NCBI RefSeq assembly: GCF_039955095.1
Contig: NZ_CP154878.1
Coordinates: 62,001-126,000, forward strand
Length of the DNA: 64,000 bases
Reading direction: 5' to 3'
From: Limosilactobacillus sp. WILCCON 0051
GTDB lineage: Bacteria; Bacillota; Bacilli; Lactobacillales; Lactobacillaceae
This document shows positions 34,975 through 45,198 of the stretch, piece after piece. The translations under genes were made by a program, and so were the position numbers. The first letter of the stretch is position 1. Each line of letters opens with the position of its first letter. Below the pieces are notes generated by a model. The model made no database searches and was not told the origin of the DNA. It worked only from the letters and a program-made list of their open reading frames with translations.

Positions 34975-35010
34975 AGCATCGCGGTTCCACGTGAAACGCG
35001 GTGCTTTTTT
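34975..35010 (+). terminator. Terminator with an embedded parS-like sequence
   Basis: The hairpin AGCATCGCG/CGCGGTGCT ends in TTTTTT. Its loop region, 34983-34998, matches parS TGTTTCACGTGAAACA at 13 of 16 positions. The same bases may therefore serve both as transcription terminator and as a ParB site, 2.2 kb from parB. Confidence 0.7.
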
Positions 35011-35077
35011 ACAAATCGTCAGAATCTACCCCCGACAGATTTGGTATTTGGTCCTAAAATGATGGTTAAAAGGAGTT

Positions 35078-35090
35078 AAAACCGAACAAT
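35078..35090. promoter_or_regulatory. PurBox-like site upstream of guaB
   Basis: AAAACCGAACAAT fits the Firmicute PurBox (AWWWCCGAACWWT). A weaker inverted half-site, ATTATTCGT, lies at 35126-35134. PurR control of guaB is inferred. The promoter downstream is TTGACC (35134-35139), 17 bases, TAAGGT (35157-35162). Confidence 0.6.
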
Positions 35091-35178
35091 CCGAAAAATA
35101 TTATTAGAATTATGTTAGAATCACGATTATTCGTTGACCAATCGCCAAAAACCTAGTAAGGTAGTAGCTAATATTTAA

Positions 35179-36345
<1,167 letters not shown>

Positions 36346-36361
36346 TGGCTAAGCCTGAATT

Positions 36362-36397
36362 CAAAAGCGCTGCTTAAAAGCGAGCAGCGCTTTTTTG
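36362..36397 (+). terminator. Terminator after guaB
   Basis: Perfect stem AAAAGCGCTGCT/AGCAGCGCTTTT with an 8-base loop and T-run. Confidence 0.92.
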
Positions 36398-36494
36398 CGT
36401 TCTGAAACGTCATTTGATGATTGTTTGATTGGCTAGTTGGCTAAATGTGTTAAGATAACAGTTAGCCAAACTTCGAAAAAGGATGAGTTATATA

Positions 36495-37106
36495 ATGAAG
36501 AAACTGTTCATTTTGTTGATGATTTTAGCAGCCGTTTGTTTTGTCGGCGTCTGGATCTATCAGACACAGCGGCTCAAAAAGAATGCCCAGGCACCAATCG
36601 GCAAAAGACAGGTAGTCATGAACTGGGGCTTGATCGTTTTGTTTGTGATCGGTCTGGTGGGCGCATTTGCCGTGCCGGGAGATAAAACCAGTGAGCCGGC
36701 TGAACATCATCCTGCTAATGAACATGCCACTAAGGTCAGCAAGGCACAGTCCAGCTCAGAGTCAGCCGCGGCCGCATCCAGCAGCTCGCAGTCAGCCAGC
36801 TCATCATCAGCGAGTTCTTCATCCTCATCGACAAGTTCTTCATCCAGCAGTCAGCTGCAGGTCGATTTTCCGACTGACGTTTCCTTAAATAAGACCGGGG
36901 ATGCGACCGTCAGCTTTAAGGCGCCAGCCAACACGCAGTTTGAGATCAAAGACAGCAATAACAACGTCGTGACGACTTTGAACGGCAACGCGCAGGGAGC
37001 TGATCAAACCTATAACTTTAAAAAGCCAGGCAAATACCACGTTACCGCTCATAATGGCGACCAGACCATTGATAAAGATTTGACTGTGCGCGGTATCGGC
37101 CAATAA
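36495..37106 (+). CDS. Putative membrane-anchored protein with Ser-rich linker and C-terminal beta domain
   Basis: A 203-residue protein. There are two hydrophobic helices (residues about 3-18 and 40-58) separated by a basic loop, then a long Ser/Ala linker (about residues 80-120). A C-terminal domain of about 80 residues follows (VDFPTDVSLNKTGDATVSF onward, ending KKPGKYHVTAHNGDQTI) with the look of an extracellular Ig/PKD-like beta sandwich. An earlier ATG at 36483 lies too close to the AAAAGG ribosome binding site, so 36495 is chosen. No family recognised; probably surface exposed. Confidence 0.7.
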   Translation: MKKLFILLMILAAVCFVGVWIYQTQRLKKNAQAPIGKRQVVMNWGLIVLFVIGLVGAFAVPGDKTSEPAEHHPANEHATKVSKAQSSSESAAAASSSSQSASSSSASSSSSSTSSSSSSQLQVDFPTDVSLNKTGDATVSFKAPANTQFEIKDSNNNVVTTLNGNAQGADQTYNFKKPGKYHVTAHNGDQTIDKDLTVRGIGQ

Positions 37107-37231
37107 ACAATAAAATTTTTATTAACGAATTTTATTCTATTAAATTATTTATAAAATATAAATATATAGCGTTAACAAACGTAACATTCCGTAACTGTGC
37201 ACATAAAACAATAAATTAATCTTTTAACAAA

Positions 37232-37288
37232 CAAGGCGTTAAACCCTAGTGCGACATGGCAGATGGGGCTTGACGCCTTGATTTTTTT
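37232..37288 (+). terminator. Hairpin with T-run upstream of the EPS cluster
   Basis: CAAGGCGT/ACGCCTTG with a large loop (inner CCC/GGG), followed by ATTTTTTT. It sits 70 bases before the LCP gene, so it either ends the previous unit or attenuates the EPS operon. The rest of 37107-37356 is A+T rich with no clear gene or promoter. Confidence 0.6.
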
Positions 37289-37356
37289 GGCTTATGCATA
37301 GATAATTTTAAGGTATGTAGATGTAAAATTTTTTTAAAAAATGGGACTATGTAAAT

Positions 37357-38364
37357 ATGAATGAAGAATCGAATCAAAATCAACCGGTGCACCATTCGCA
37401 CCATCACCACCATCATCATCACCATCGTCGGAAACGATTAGGTTTGAAGATTTTGTGGTCATTTATTGGACTTTTGGTGATTCTCGCCTTGATTTTCGCG
37501 GGGGTTGCCTGGCGAAACGTCCATGTTGCTACTAATAATATGTACAGCGAATCAGGCGCCAAGACATACCGGAATGCTGACAAGGTCCTCAAGCAGGGCA
37601 AGCCGATCAACATTCTGCTTTTGGGGACTGATACAGGGGCGCTGGGCCGCAGCTATAAAGGCCGGACGGATACGATCATGATGATGACGCTTAATCCGCA
37701 AAAAAAGACGACCACGATTGTCAGCCTGCCGCGGGACATGAAGGTTAATCTGCCAGGATATGCCGAATATTCACCGGCTAAGATCAACGCGGCCTATACA
37801 TATGGTGGGGTTAAAGAAACCATCAATACTATTCAAAAATACTTTAACGTGCCAATTGACTACTATGTAATGGTCAACATGGGCGGGCTGGAAAAAGCCA
37901 TCAATCAGGTCGGCGGCGTCAGCGTGACTTCGCCTTTGACGTTTGACTATGAAGGCTACAGCTTTAAAAAAGGTAAGACGTACCACATGAATGGCGACCA
38001 AGCCCTGGCCTTTAGTCGAATGCGCTATGACGATCCACAAGGCGACTATGGCCGGCAAGAACGGCAGCGCCTGGTCATTACCGCTTTAATGAAAGAAGCT
38101 GCTTCATATAAGTCAGTGCTTAACCAAAAATTCTTGAATTCGATTGCTGATCAGTCCAAGACCAATCTGACGTTCAGCGACATGACGACTTTAGCCATGA
38201 AGTATCGCAAGGCCAATGGCAAAGTGGTTTCTGATCACGCGCAGGGCCATGGCGACAGTGAAGGCGGCGAGTCGTTTGAAGTCGTGCCAACCAGCGAGAT
38301 GCAGCGCGTGTCCGATGAGATTCGTGATGCCTTGCAGCTTAAACACGTCAGCGTGACTGATTAA
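37357..38364 (+). CDS. LytR-CpsA-Psr (LCP) family glycopolymer ligase with poly-His N-terminus
   Basis: A 335-residue LCP enzyme that attaches polysaccharide or teichoic acid from the undecaprenyl carrier to peptidoglycan. A natural run of eleven histidines (residues 12-23, broken by one Ser) precedes RRKR and a single membrane helix. The extracellular LCP domain has GRTDTIMMMTLNP, SLPRDMKVNLPGYAEYSPAKINAAY and the late RMRYDDPQGDYGRQERQR, with the arginine/aspartate residues that bind pyrophosphate. It is the first gene of the EPS locus. The ribosome binding site is weak (GGGAC). Confidence 0.93.
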   Translation: MNEESNQNQPVHHSHHHHHHHHHRRKRLGLKILWSFIGLLVILALIFAGVAWRNVHVATNNMYSESGAKTYRNADKVLKQGKPINILLLGTDTGALGRSYKGRTDTIMMMTLNPQKKTTTIVSLPRDMKVNLPGYAEYSPAKINAAYTYGGVKETINTIQKYFNVPIDYYVMVNMGGLEKAINQVGGVSVTSPLTFDYEGYSFKKGKTYHMNGDQALAFSRMRYDDPQGDYGRQERQRLVITALMKEAASYKSVLNQKFLNSIADQSKTNLTFSDMTTLAMKYRKANGKVVSDHAQGHGDSEGGESFEVVPTSEMQRVSDEIRDALQLKHVSVTD

Positions 38365-38376
38365 AGGAGGAAAACA

Positions 38377-39231
38377 TTGGAAAACAGCAGCAACAACACG
38401 ATCGATTTGCGTCGCCTGTTTAATCTGTGCCGTAAACATCTGAAGTTTTTGATTACCTGTACGATTGCCCTGGCATTGGCCGGCTTTATCGTTTCTAAAT
38501 TCATTATGACGCCGAAATACACGGCAACCACGCAATTATTGGTTAACCAAAAAAACGAAAACAATGCCAATGGTCAGGCCTACAACAACCAACAGGCCGA
38601 TATTCAGGTCATCAATACCTACAAGGACATCATTACCAGTCCAGTAATTCTAAAAGAAACCAAAAAAGAACTGGCCAACCCAGTCAAGGTCGTTCGCAAG
38701 GCCCAGCCAGCCAAGTACAAGACGCTGGCTGATGGGACCAAGCGGCTGGTCAGCGCGGCCAAGCCAGCTAAGGTTGAACACACCGGTCAAGGCTACAGCA
38801 TGACGACCAGCCAGCTGTCAGACGCGATCACGATCAAGACGCAGACCAACTCGCAAGTCTTCTCGGTCAGCGTGGAAACCGACAATCCGAAGAAGTCCGC
38901 GGCGGCCGCCAACACGATTGCCAGCGTCTTCAAAAGCCGAATCAAGAAGATCATGAATGTCAACAACGTGACGATCGTGGCCCGTGCGACAACGCCAAGT
39001 AAGCCATCATCGCCTAACGTTAAGCTGTTTACGCTGGCTGGGGCGGTCTTAGGGCTGTTGATCAGCTTTATGATCGTACTGATGCGCGACCTGATGGATA
39101 CCAGTGTGCGGGACAACGACTTCATGGTTGATGAACTGGGCTTGACGAATCTTGGTCAGATTACCCACATCAACTTGGATGGTTTCTCAATCAAGCAGCG
39201 TTCGCAAAACACGCAGACGCGCCGGGTCTAA
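38377..39231 (+). CDS. wzd: Polysaccharide chain-length regulator / kinase modulator (Wzd, CpsC type)
   Basis: A 284-residue membrane protein with two helices, one near residues 25-45 (FLITCTIALALAGFIV) and one near 210-235 (LFTLAGAVLGLLISFMIVLM). An extracellular Wzz-type domain lies between them. It works with the tyrosine kinase encoded next to set EPS chain length. It starts at TTG 38377, six bases after AAAGGAGG. Family length is normal. It is the second gene of the EPS operon. Confidence 0.92.
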   Translation: MENSSNNTIDLRRLFNLCRKHLKFLITCTIALALAGFIVSKFIMTPKYTATTQLLVNQKNENNANGQAYNNQQADIQVINTYKDIITSPVILKETKKELANPVKVVRKAQPAKYKTLADGTKRLVSAAKPAKVEHTGQGYSMTTSQLSDAITIKTQTNSQVFSVSVETDNPKKSAAAANTIASVFKSRIKKIMNVNNVTIVARATTPSKPSSPNVKLFTLAGAVLGLLISFMIVLMRDLMDTSVRDNDFMVDELGLTNLGQITHINLDGFSIKQRSQNTQTRRV

Positions 39232-39240
39232 AGGAGGGTT

Positions 39241-40002
39241 ATGATGGGAATCTTCAAACGTAAATCGCGAGTTGACAACAATACGATGAAAAACGGCGCC
39301 AAGCTGATCACGGTGGCTAAACCAAAGAGCGTCGCCGCGGAACAGTTTCGGACCGTGCGTACCAACATTCACTTCATGGCCGTGGACCGACGCTTAAAGA
39401 CGATTGCTTTTACCTCCGCCAACATCAGTGAAGGGAAAAGTACCGTCGCGGCCAACCTGGCCATCGTCTGGGCGCAAGAAGGCAAGAGCGTGCTGCTGAT
39501 TGACGCCGACATGCGCCGTCCAACGCTGTACTCGACTTTTGATCTGGCTGGTCAAGAAGGATTGTCAACGGTTTTGAGCAGTGACCAGGCAGAAGTCAAC
39601 TTAAACGATGTGATTCAGGAAAGCGGCATTGAAGGATTAGACCTGCTGCCAAGTGGAGCCGTACCGCCTAACCCGGCCGAACTGCTCAGCTCACAGCGCA
39701 TGAAGGTACTTTTGGAAGCCGTGCAGGCCCAATACGATCTGGTTGTCCTGGACGTGCCACCAATGCTGGAAGTTACCGATACGCAAACGATTGCGGGCAG
39801 CGTGGATGGCGTGGTGCTGGTTGTACGACAGGGTGTAACGCAAAAAGCTGGCGTGCGGCGGGCCGTTGAACTGTTGAAGATGAGTCACGCGCATCTGTTA
39901 GGCTATGTTATGAATGACGTCGTACCAGAAGACGACGCGGGCTACGGTTATGGCTACGGCTATGGATATGGCTACGGCTACGAAAAAGAATCGGAAAACT
40001 AG
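39241..40002 (+). CDS. wze: EPS tyrosine-protein kinase (Wze, CpsD type)
   Basis: A 253-residue BY-kinase. Walker A is SEGKSTVAANLA near residue 62, A' is VLLIDADMRRP and Walker B is LVVLDVPPM. The C-terminal tail has seven consecutive Gly-Tyr pairs followed by EKESEN. These tyrosines are the expected autophosphorylation cluster, here encoded by a simple GGC-TAC-type repeat. The kinase is activated by the Wzd partner. Two adjacent ATGs (39241, 39244) follow AAAGGAGGGTT. Confidence 0.94.
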   Translation: MMGIFKRKSRVDNNTMKNGAKLITVAKPKSVAAEQFRTVRTNIHFMAVDRRLKTIAFTSANISEGKSTVAANLAIVWAQEGKSVLLIDADMRRPTLYSTFDLAGQEGLSTVLSSDQAEVNLNDVIQESGIEGLDLLPSGAVPPNPAELLSSQRMKVLLEAVQAQYDLVVLDVPPMLEVTDTQTIAGSVDGVVLVVRQGVTQKAGVRRAVELLKMSHAHLLGYVMNDVVPEDDAGYGYGYGYGYGYGYEKESEN

Positions 40003-40035
40003 GCTCGTCGCATACATCAGGAAGGGTGAATCAAG

Positions 40036-40806
40036 ATGGTTTTGATCGATCTGCATTGTCACTTGTTGCCAGGCGTGGATGATGGTTCACCTGACCTCGC
40101 GACTTCTTTAAAACTGGCCCAGGACGCGGTTAATGATGGCGTAACGCACGCTTTATTGACGCCGCATCATATGAATGGGCACTATATCAATCATAAAGCC
40201 GATGTATTGCAGCTGACGGCGGACTTTCAGCAAGCGCTGAATGAAAACGAGATTCCATTAACGGTTTTTCCAGGTCAGGAAGTCCGGATCAATGGTGAGC
40301 TGCTGGAAGCCTTGCAGAAAGACGATATTTTGTTCGCGGATGAGGGCGGCCGCTACATGCTGCTGGAGTTTCCCAGCCAAGAAGTGCCGCAGTACGCGAA
40401 GGAAATGGTCTTTAAGCTGCGGCAGCAAGGTATCGTGCCGATTATCGTCCATCCCGAACGAAATGCCGAGCTGCTGGAACATCCAGAAAGACTGCAGCCG
40501 TTCTTGGAGCAGGGATGCCTGACCCAATTGACGTCCAGCAGCTATCTGGGCCGGTTCGGCAAAAAGATTGAAAAGGTTACGACCAGCATGATCAAGGCCG
40601 GGCAGGGAGCAATCTTTGCCTCTGACGCGCATGCCTTGAGTCATCGCGAATACGAGCTCAGTGAAGCGCTGCAGAAACTGCGCAGTGAATTTGGCGCTGA
40701 GCTGGCTGATACATATGAACAAAACGCGCGCGACATAATTAATGGGGATCAGGTTAATTTAGATTGGCAGCCATTGCCTAAAAAGAAGCATTTTTGGTTC
40801 TTTTAG
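40036..40806 (+). CDS. wzb: Tyrosine-protein phosphatase (Wzb, CpsB type, PHP family)
   Basis: A 256-residue metal-dependent phosphatase. PHP motifs: DLHCHLLPGVDDG at the N-terminus, LTPHHMNG, then IVHPERN and FASDAHAL. It removes phosphate from the kinase tail and so resets EPS chain-length control. It is the fourth EPS gene, 33 bases after wze, with GGAAGGGTG upstream. Confidence 0.94.
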   Translation: MVLIDLHCHLLPGVDDGSPDLATSLKLAQDAVNDGVTHALLTPHHMNGHYINHKADVLQLTADFQQALNENEIPLTVFPGQEVRINGELLEALQKDDILFADEGGRYMLLEFPSQEVPQYAKEMVFKLRQQGIVPIIVHPERNAELLEHPERLQPFLEQGCLTQLTSSSYLGRFGKKIEKVTTSMIKAGQGAIFASDAHALSHREYELSEALQKLRSEFGAELADTYEQNARDIINGDQVNLDWQPLPKKKHFWFF

Positions 40807-40821
40807 TTAAGAAAATTAGGC

Positions 40822-40830
40822 GGGGGGGGG
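40822..40830. repeat. Nine-G homopolymer tract in the EPS intergenic region
   Basis: A run of nine G lies between the phosphatase stop (40806) and the priming transferase start (40884), inside a possible weak hairpin (AGGCG ... CGCCCCT). Such tracts are slippage-prone. Confidence 0.95.
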
Positions 40831-40883
40831 TGACCTCGCCCCTCTTTTCGACTAAAGAGGATGATTAAGGGAGGAGGATTAGT

Positions 40884-41519
40884 ATGATGAAGGTTACTGA
40901 CAATGAAATAGCCAAAGCCAGGAAGTCGCAATTTTATCCTAGGTACATCAAACGGGGGATAGACCTTATTATCAGTTTTCTATTACTAGTAATTTTGTGG
41001 CCACTCTTTTTGATATTGGCGGGGTGGATTAAATTAGACTCAAGCGGTCCGGTTTTCTTCCGTCAAGAAAGAATGGGAAAAAACGGCCGACCATTTAAAA
41101 TCTATAAATTTCGAACAATGTACATAAACGCTCCGCAACTAGCAACTGCGAGCTTTGAAAATCCAGAAAAATACATAACTAAAGTTGGTAAATGGCTGCG
41201 TAAATCAAGCCTGGATGAATTACCACAATTAATCAACGTTTTCAAAGGTGAAATGAGCATTATCGGTCCAAGACCATTGATTCTGAAAGAAAAGAAAGTC
41301 TTGTCATTACGGCATGCAAACGGAGCTGAGGCAGTTCTACCGGGGATTACTGGCTTAGCACAGGTCCGTGGCCGCGACTTAGTGACTGATGAACAGAAGG
41401 CTGCTTATGATGGTGAATATGCGGCAAATCTAACGTTGGCCGAGGATGCCAGGATTTGTTACAAAACGTTCTTTGATGTTATTTGCAGTCGGGGAATACA
41501 TGAAGGGAAAAAGAAGTGA
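40884..41519 (+). CDS. Priming undecaprenyl-phosphate sugar phosphotransferase
   Basis: A 211-residue bacterial sugar transferase that puts the first sugar-phosphate on undecaprenyl phosphate. One membrane helix (residues about 28-50) is followed by the conserved SSGPVFFRQERMGKNGRPFKIYKFRTM block, SLDELPQLINV and SIIGPRPL. The sugar (galactose, glucose or another) cannot be told. GGAGGATT precedes ATG ATG at 40884/40887. The base composition begins to shift to A+T here. Confidence 0.92.
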   Translation: MMKVTDNEIAKARKSQFYPRYIKRGIDLIISFLLLVILWPLFLILAGWIKLDSSGPVFFRQERMGKNGRPFKIYKFRTMYINAPQLATASFENPEKYITKVGKWLRKSSLDELPQLINVFKGEMSIIGPRPLILKEKKVLSLRHANGAEAVLPGITGLAQVRGRDLVTDEQKAAYDGEYAANLTLAEDARICYKTFFDVICSRGIHEGKKK

Positions 41520-42289
41520 ACAAAGAAAATTATGTTAAAGGATTAGTATCGATTATTACTCCTTGCTATAATGGTGAACGGTTTATTAAAGAAACAATTG
41601 ATTCTGTTGAGTCTCAGACATACCCGAATTGGGAAATGTTAATTATAGATGATGGTTCTACTGATAACTCGGAAAAAATAGTTAATCAATATGTAGAAAA
41701 AGATTCGCGGATTAAACTAATTAAGCAAAAAAATGCTGGATCGGCAGCGGCTAGAAATAATGGAATTCGTCATGCACAAGGTCAATATATTGCATTATTG
41801 GATTCTGATGATATTTGGTTACCAGAATTTTTAAATGATCAAATAGGATTTATGAGTGAAAAGAAAGCCTTTTGTGTATGCTCATCTTATAGGAGAATTG
41901 ATGAAAACTCTGATGAGACTTTGTCGCCAGTAATTGCAAAACCAGTTATTACACTAAAAGACATGGAAGCAATTGATTACATTGGCTGTTTAACAGGCTT
42001 GTATGATTGTTCTAAGTATGGCAAGGTATTTTTACATACTGAGTTAAAAAGTTTATTAGATGATTATGAATATTGGATAGATGTTATTAAATTATCTGGT
42101 ACTGCTTATGGTAATCAAAAGATATTAGCCAAATATAGGGTTAGAAAAAATTCTTTAACTGGAAATAAGAAGAAATTAATATCTAAACATTATAAGTTTT
42201 ATAGAACCGTCTTAAAGCAGAATGTTATTAAGAGTTGTATTAGTGTTGGCAAATGGGCAGTTAATGGATTCCAAAAGTATAGGGTTTAG
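41516..42289 (+). CDS. Family 2 glycosyltransferase
   Basis: A 257-residue GT-A enzyme. SIITPCYNGERFIKETIDSV starts the nucleotide-binding domain, and DDGSTDNS and ALLDSDDIW give the metal-binding aspartates. It adds one sugar of the EPS repeat unit. GTG at 41516 overlaps the previous stop (GTGA). It is the first clearly A+T-rich gene of the cluster. Confidence 0.9.
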   Translation: MNKENYVKGLVSIITPCYNGERFIKETIDSVESQTYPNWEMLIIDDGSTDNSEKIVNQYVEKDSRIKLIKQKNAGSAAARNNGIRHAQGQYIALLDSDDIWLPEFLNDQIGFMSEKKAFCVCSSYRRIDENSDETLSPVIAKPVITLKDMEAIDYIGCLTGLYDCSKYGKVFLHTELKSLLDDYEYWIDVIKLSGTAYGNQKILAKYRVRKNSLTGNKKKLISKHYKFYRTVLKQNVIKSCISVGKWAVNGFQKYRV

Positions 42290-42305
42290 ACGGGGGATTT
42301 AATAA

Positions 42306-43037
42306 ATGATTCCTAAGATTATTCATTACTGTTGGTTCGGTAATAATAAGATTCCTAGAAAATTAGTTAAAAACATTGAATCTTGGCGGAAAACTAATCC
42401 AGATTTTAAAATTATTAAATGGGATGAGTCTAACTTTGATATAACTAAAGCTAATGATTTTGTAAAGAATGCGTATCTAAATAAACATTGGGCATTTGTA
42501 AGTGATTATGTTAGATTATATGCAATTTATAATTATGGTGGAGTTTATTTAGACACTGATGTTGAATTACTTAGACCACTAGATGAAGTGTTGAGGGAAT
42601 TTCCAACCGGATATATTGGATACGAGAATAATGAATTTATTAACTCTGGATTAGGTTTTGCTGCAGAAAGGAATAGTAAAATCATTAGTGAAATGATGGA
42701 CTATTATAATGCAATTGTATTTAATAAAACAGAATTGGAGGAAATTGCTTGCCCAATTTTAAATACAAAGATTTTAATAACTCATGGCTTAGTTGGAAAT
42801 AATCAGATGCAAAAAATTGACGATATAGCGATATTGCCAATGGAATACCTTTGTCCGCAAACCTTAGGAGACGGAAAAAGGAAAATTACAAACAATACAA
42901 TTTCAATCCATCAATATAATGCTAGTTGGTTACCTTCTTATAAAAGAAACTGGATAAAAGTTGTTATGGGTATAAAAAAAATTCTGCCGACTTGGATGGT
43001 AAAAAAATTGCGTAATTATTTAAGGAAAAACAAATGA
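42306..43037 (+). CDS. Capsular polysaccharide glycosyltransferase (GT32-like)
   Basis: A 243-residue enzyme that begins MIPKIIHYCWFGNNKIP. It has WAFVSDYVRLYAIYNYGGVYLDTDVEL, which includes the DxD motif typical of OCH1/GT32-type transferases. It probably transfers a hexose during assembly of the repeat unit. It overlaps the next gene by four bases (ATGA). Confidence 0.9.
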   Translation: MIPKIIHYCWFGNNKIPRKLVKNIESWRKTNPDFKIIKWDESNFDITKANDFVKNAYLNKHWAFVSDYVRLYAIYNYGGVYLDTDVELLRPLDEVLREFPTGYIGYENNEFINSGLGFAAERNSKIISEMMDYYNAIVFNKTELEEIACPILNTKILITHGLVGNNQMQKIDDIAILPMEYLCPQTLGDGKRKITNNTISIHQYNASWLPSYKRNWIKVVMGIKKILPTWMVKKLRNYLRKNK

Positions 43038-44287
43038 GTACTAGTAGATATAATCTTTTTTCAATAGCCTCCTTTATATTGTTACTAGTAAATTATAAGT
43101 TCTTATATTTATTTAAACTGCCTGATAGTTATGGCGAAAGATCAAATGAAATACTTTTTGTATTAGTAACAGTTTGTATGTTTTTAGTGTTTATCTATAG
43201 TAAAAATAGGAAAACGTTGAATCTAAATTTTCAATATACTAAATATTTATTTTTGATATATATCATAGTTTTTATTGAGATGCTATTTACAATGATTAAA
43301 TATACAGGAGAACCAAGTACATCGGCTTTTATTGAAACGTGTCCTTACTTAGCATTATTATCCTATTATATTTTTTCTAGTTCCTGTCAATTAAATTATT
43401 CTTCTTTTCTTAAACAATTAATGTTTTTTAGTACTATAGCATCCGCTTTTGCTATAGTAGAATATTTTCTTTATTTGTATAATGGTATTTCTCTGTTTAA
43501 GTTTTTTGGATTTAATTATGGTCAAGTTACTAGTGTTAGCAAAAATGCCATAATAGATTTATCAAGGAATGGCCAGTCAAGACTTATAGGATCTGATCTT
43601 ATAGATTTTTCTTCAGTGATACCTATTTCTTTAATACTTAATAATAAAAAAAATGTTAATATATCTAAAATTTACGCTTGGATAAATCTTCTATTAATTT
43701 ATAGTTATGAATTATTTATTTCTAAAACGCGCTCTGTTTTTATCTTTACTTTAATGACATTTTTATTGTTATTTATTTTAAAAATATCATTTATATCAAA
43801 TGGATTAAAAAAAGTTGCAATGTTTATTATGGCCATTCTTTTTTCATTGTTTTTATTTATAAAATTGAAAATTGAGTATATTAATCATTTAGATTATTCA
43901 TATTACCATCGAGTTGATGAGGCAGCATATTATATTGAAGTGTTTAAAAATAATTTTTTATTTGGTAATGGGTTACTTAAAGATGTACCTAATTTGTTAG
44001 AAGATTATGAACGCATACATGGATTTAATTCTTTTGCAAGTAATTCTTATAATGATATAGGTATTATCGGTCAAATGGGTAAATTTGGAATTTTAGGAAT
44101 GCTTATTTCTCTTTATTTTCCATTTAAAACTTACTCCATCTTAAAAGAAAAGAAAAAAATGCTTATTTTAGCTATCTTAGTTATGTCAACTTTCTCTTTA
44201 TTTAATTTATCACTTGTTGATGCTGAAAGATTACCTGTACTTGCTATTTATATGGCACTTGTAGATGGAGCAGTGAGGTCCAAATAA
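43034..44287 (+). CDS. EPS repeat-unit polymerase (Wzy-like)
   Basis: A 417-residue polytopic membrane protein with about 10-12 helices and a large extracytoplasmic loop near residues 285-345 (NHLDYSYYHRVDEAAYY, then GNGLLKDVP). That is the architecture of O-antigen/EPS polymerases, which have little sequence conservation. The call rests on topology and on the locus having a flippase but no other polymerase. Very A+T rich. Confidence 0.8.
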   Translation: MSTSRYNLFSIASFILLLVNYKFLYLFKLPDSYGERSNEILFVLVTVCMFLVFIYSKNRKTLNLNFQYTKYLFLIYIIVFIEMLFTMIKYTGEPSTSAFIETCPYLALLSYYIFSSSCQLNYSSFLKQLMFFSTIASAFAIVEYFLYLYNGISLFKFFGFNYGQVTSVSKNAIIDLSRNGQSRLIGSDLIDFSSVIPISLILNNKKNVNISKIYAWINLLLIYSYELFISKTRSVFIFTLMTFLLLFILKISFISNGLKKVAMFIMAILFSLFLFIKLKIEYINHLDYSYYHRVDEAAYYIEVFKNNFLFGNGLLKDVPNLLEDYERIHGFNSFASNSYNDIGIIGQMGKFGILGMLISLYFPFKTYSILKEKKKMLILAILVMSTFSLFNLSLVDAERLPVLAIYMALVDGAVRSK

Positions 44288-44289
44288 CT

Positions 44290-45198
44290 ATGATTTCCAA
44301 AAAAACGCTAGTAGTTATACTTAACTATAATCATTATAAAAACACAAAACAATGTGTCGAAAGCTTAATTAGTTCCAATGATATTGGAAATGATTTTTTG
44401 ATAGTAATAGTGGATAATTGTTCGAAAAATGAGTCGTTTGAAATATTAAAAAAATATTTTTATAAGAAAGATTTCATAAAAGTAATTAAAACGGACCATA
44501 ATGGTGGATATTCTTATGGCAATAATTTTGGAATTTTATATGCTAAAAAGTATTATGAATTTAAATATATAGCAATTGTCAACCCAGACGTTACTTTTAA
44601 TTCAGATGTGTTTGATGTATTGATACCTAAGCTTGAAAGTAACGATAAAATAAGCATGATAAGTTGTGGAGTCATTTTCCAAAATAAATTTAATATACTC
44701 AATCAATCATGGAATATACCTTCCGTAAAACAATTAATTCTACAACACTCATTGTTATCTAAAAAATTACCAACACGCTTTAGCTATCCAGTCGTAGGCA
44801 AAACATTGTTTGAAACAGAACTCCTGCCGGGGAGTTTCTTTATTATTAAAGATAATGTATTTAGTGAAGTTGGATACTTTGACGATAATATATTTATGTA
44901 TAACGAAGAAATAGCTTTGGGGATCAAAATAAAGAATATTGGAATGATAGCAGCTCTAGATTTATCAGTATGTTATTATCACAATCATAATTGCTTAAGC
45001 AAAAGAGATATACTATTAAAATATAAATATAAGTTTAAAAACGTAAAAGATGAATATAACGTGACTTATGATTCTAGAAGATATGTTTGTAAAAGATATT
45101 ATCAAGGGAAAGGTTTATTTAGACTTGGTTTAATTAATTTTATGAACAAAATAATTTTAGTTTTAAAGCACTGGGTTGCTATTTTTTTGGTGAAGTGA
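44290..45198 (+). CDS. Family 2 glycosyltransferase (rhamnosyltransferase-like)
   Basis: A 302-residue GT2 enzyme: VVILNYNHYKNTKQCVESL, VDNCSKNESFEIL, NGGYSYGNNFG, and NPDVTF for the metal-binding site. The NGG-YGNN layout is common in rhamnosyltransferases, which fits the rmlACBD genes downstream. The sugar assignment is inference. Confidence 0.88.
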   Translation: MISKKTLVVILNYNHYKNTKQCVESLISSNDIGNDFLIVIVDNCSKNESFEILKKYFYKKDFIKVIKTDHNGGYSYGNNFGILYAKKYYEFKYIAIVNPDVTFNSDVFDVLIPKLESNDKISMISCGVIFQNKFNILNQSWNIPSVKQLILQHSLLSKKLPTRFSYPVVGKTLFETELLPGSFFIIKDNVFSEVGYFDDNIFMYNEEIALGIKIKNIGMIAALDLSVCYYHNHNCLSKRDILLKYKYKFKNVKDEYNVTYDSRRYVCKRYYQGKGLFRLGLINFMNKIILVLKHWVAIFLVK

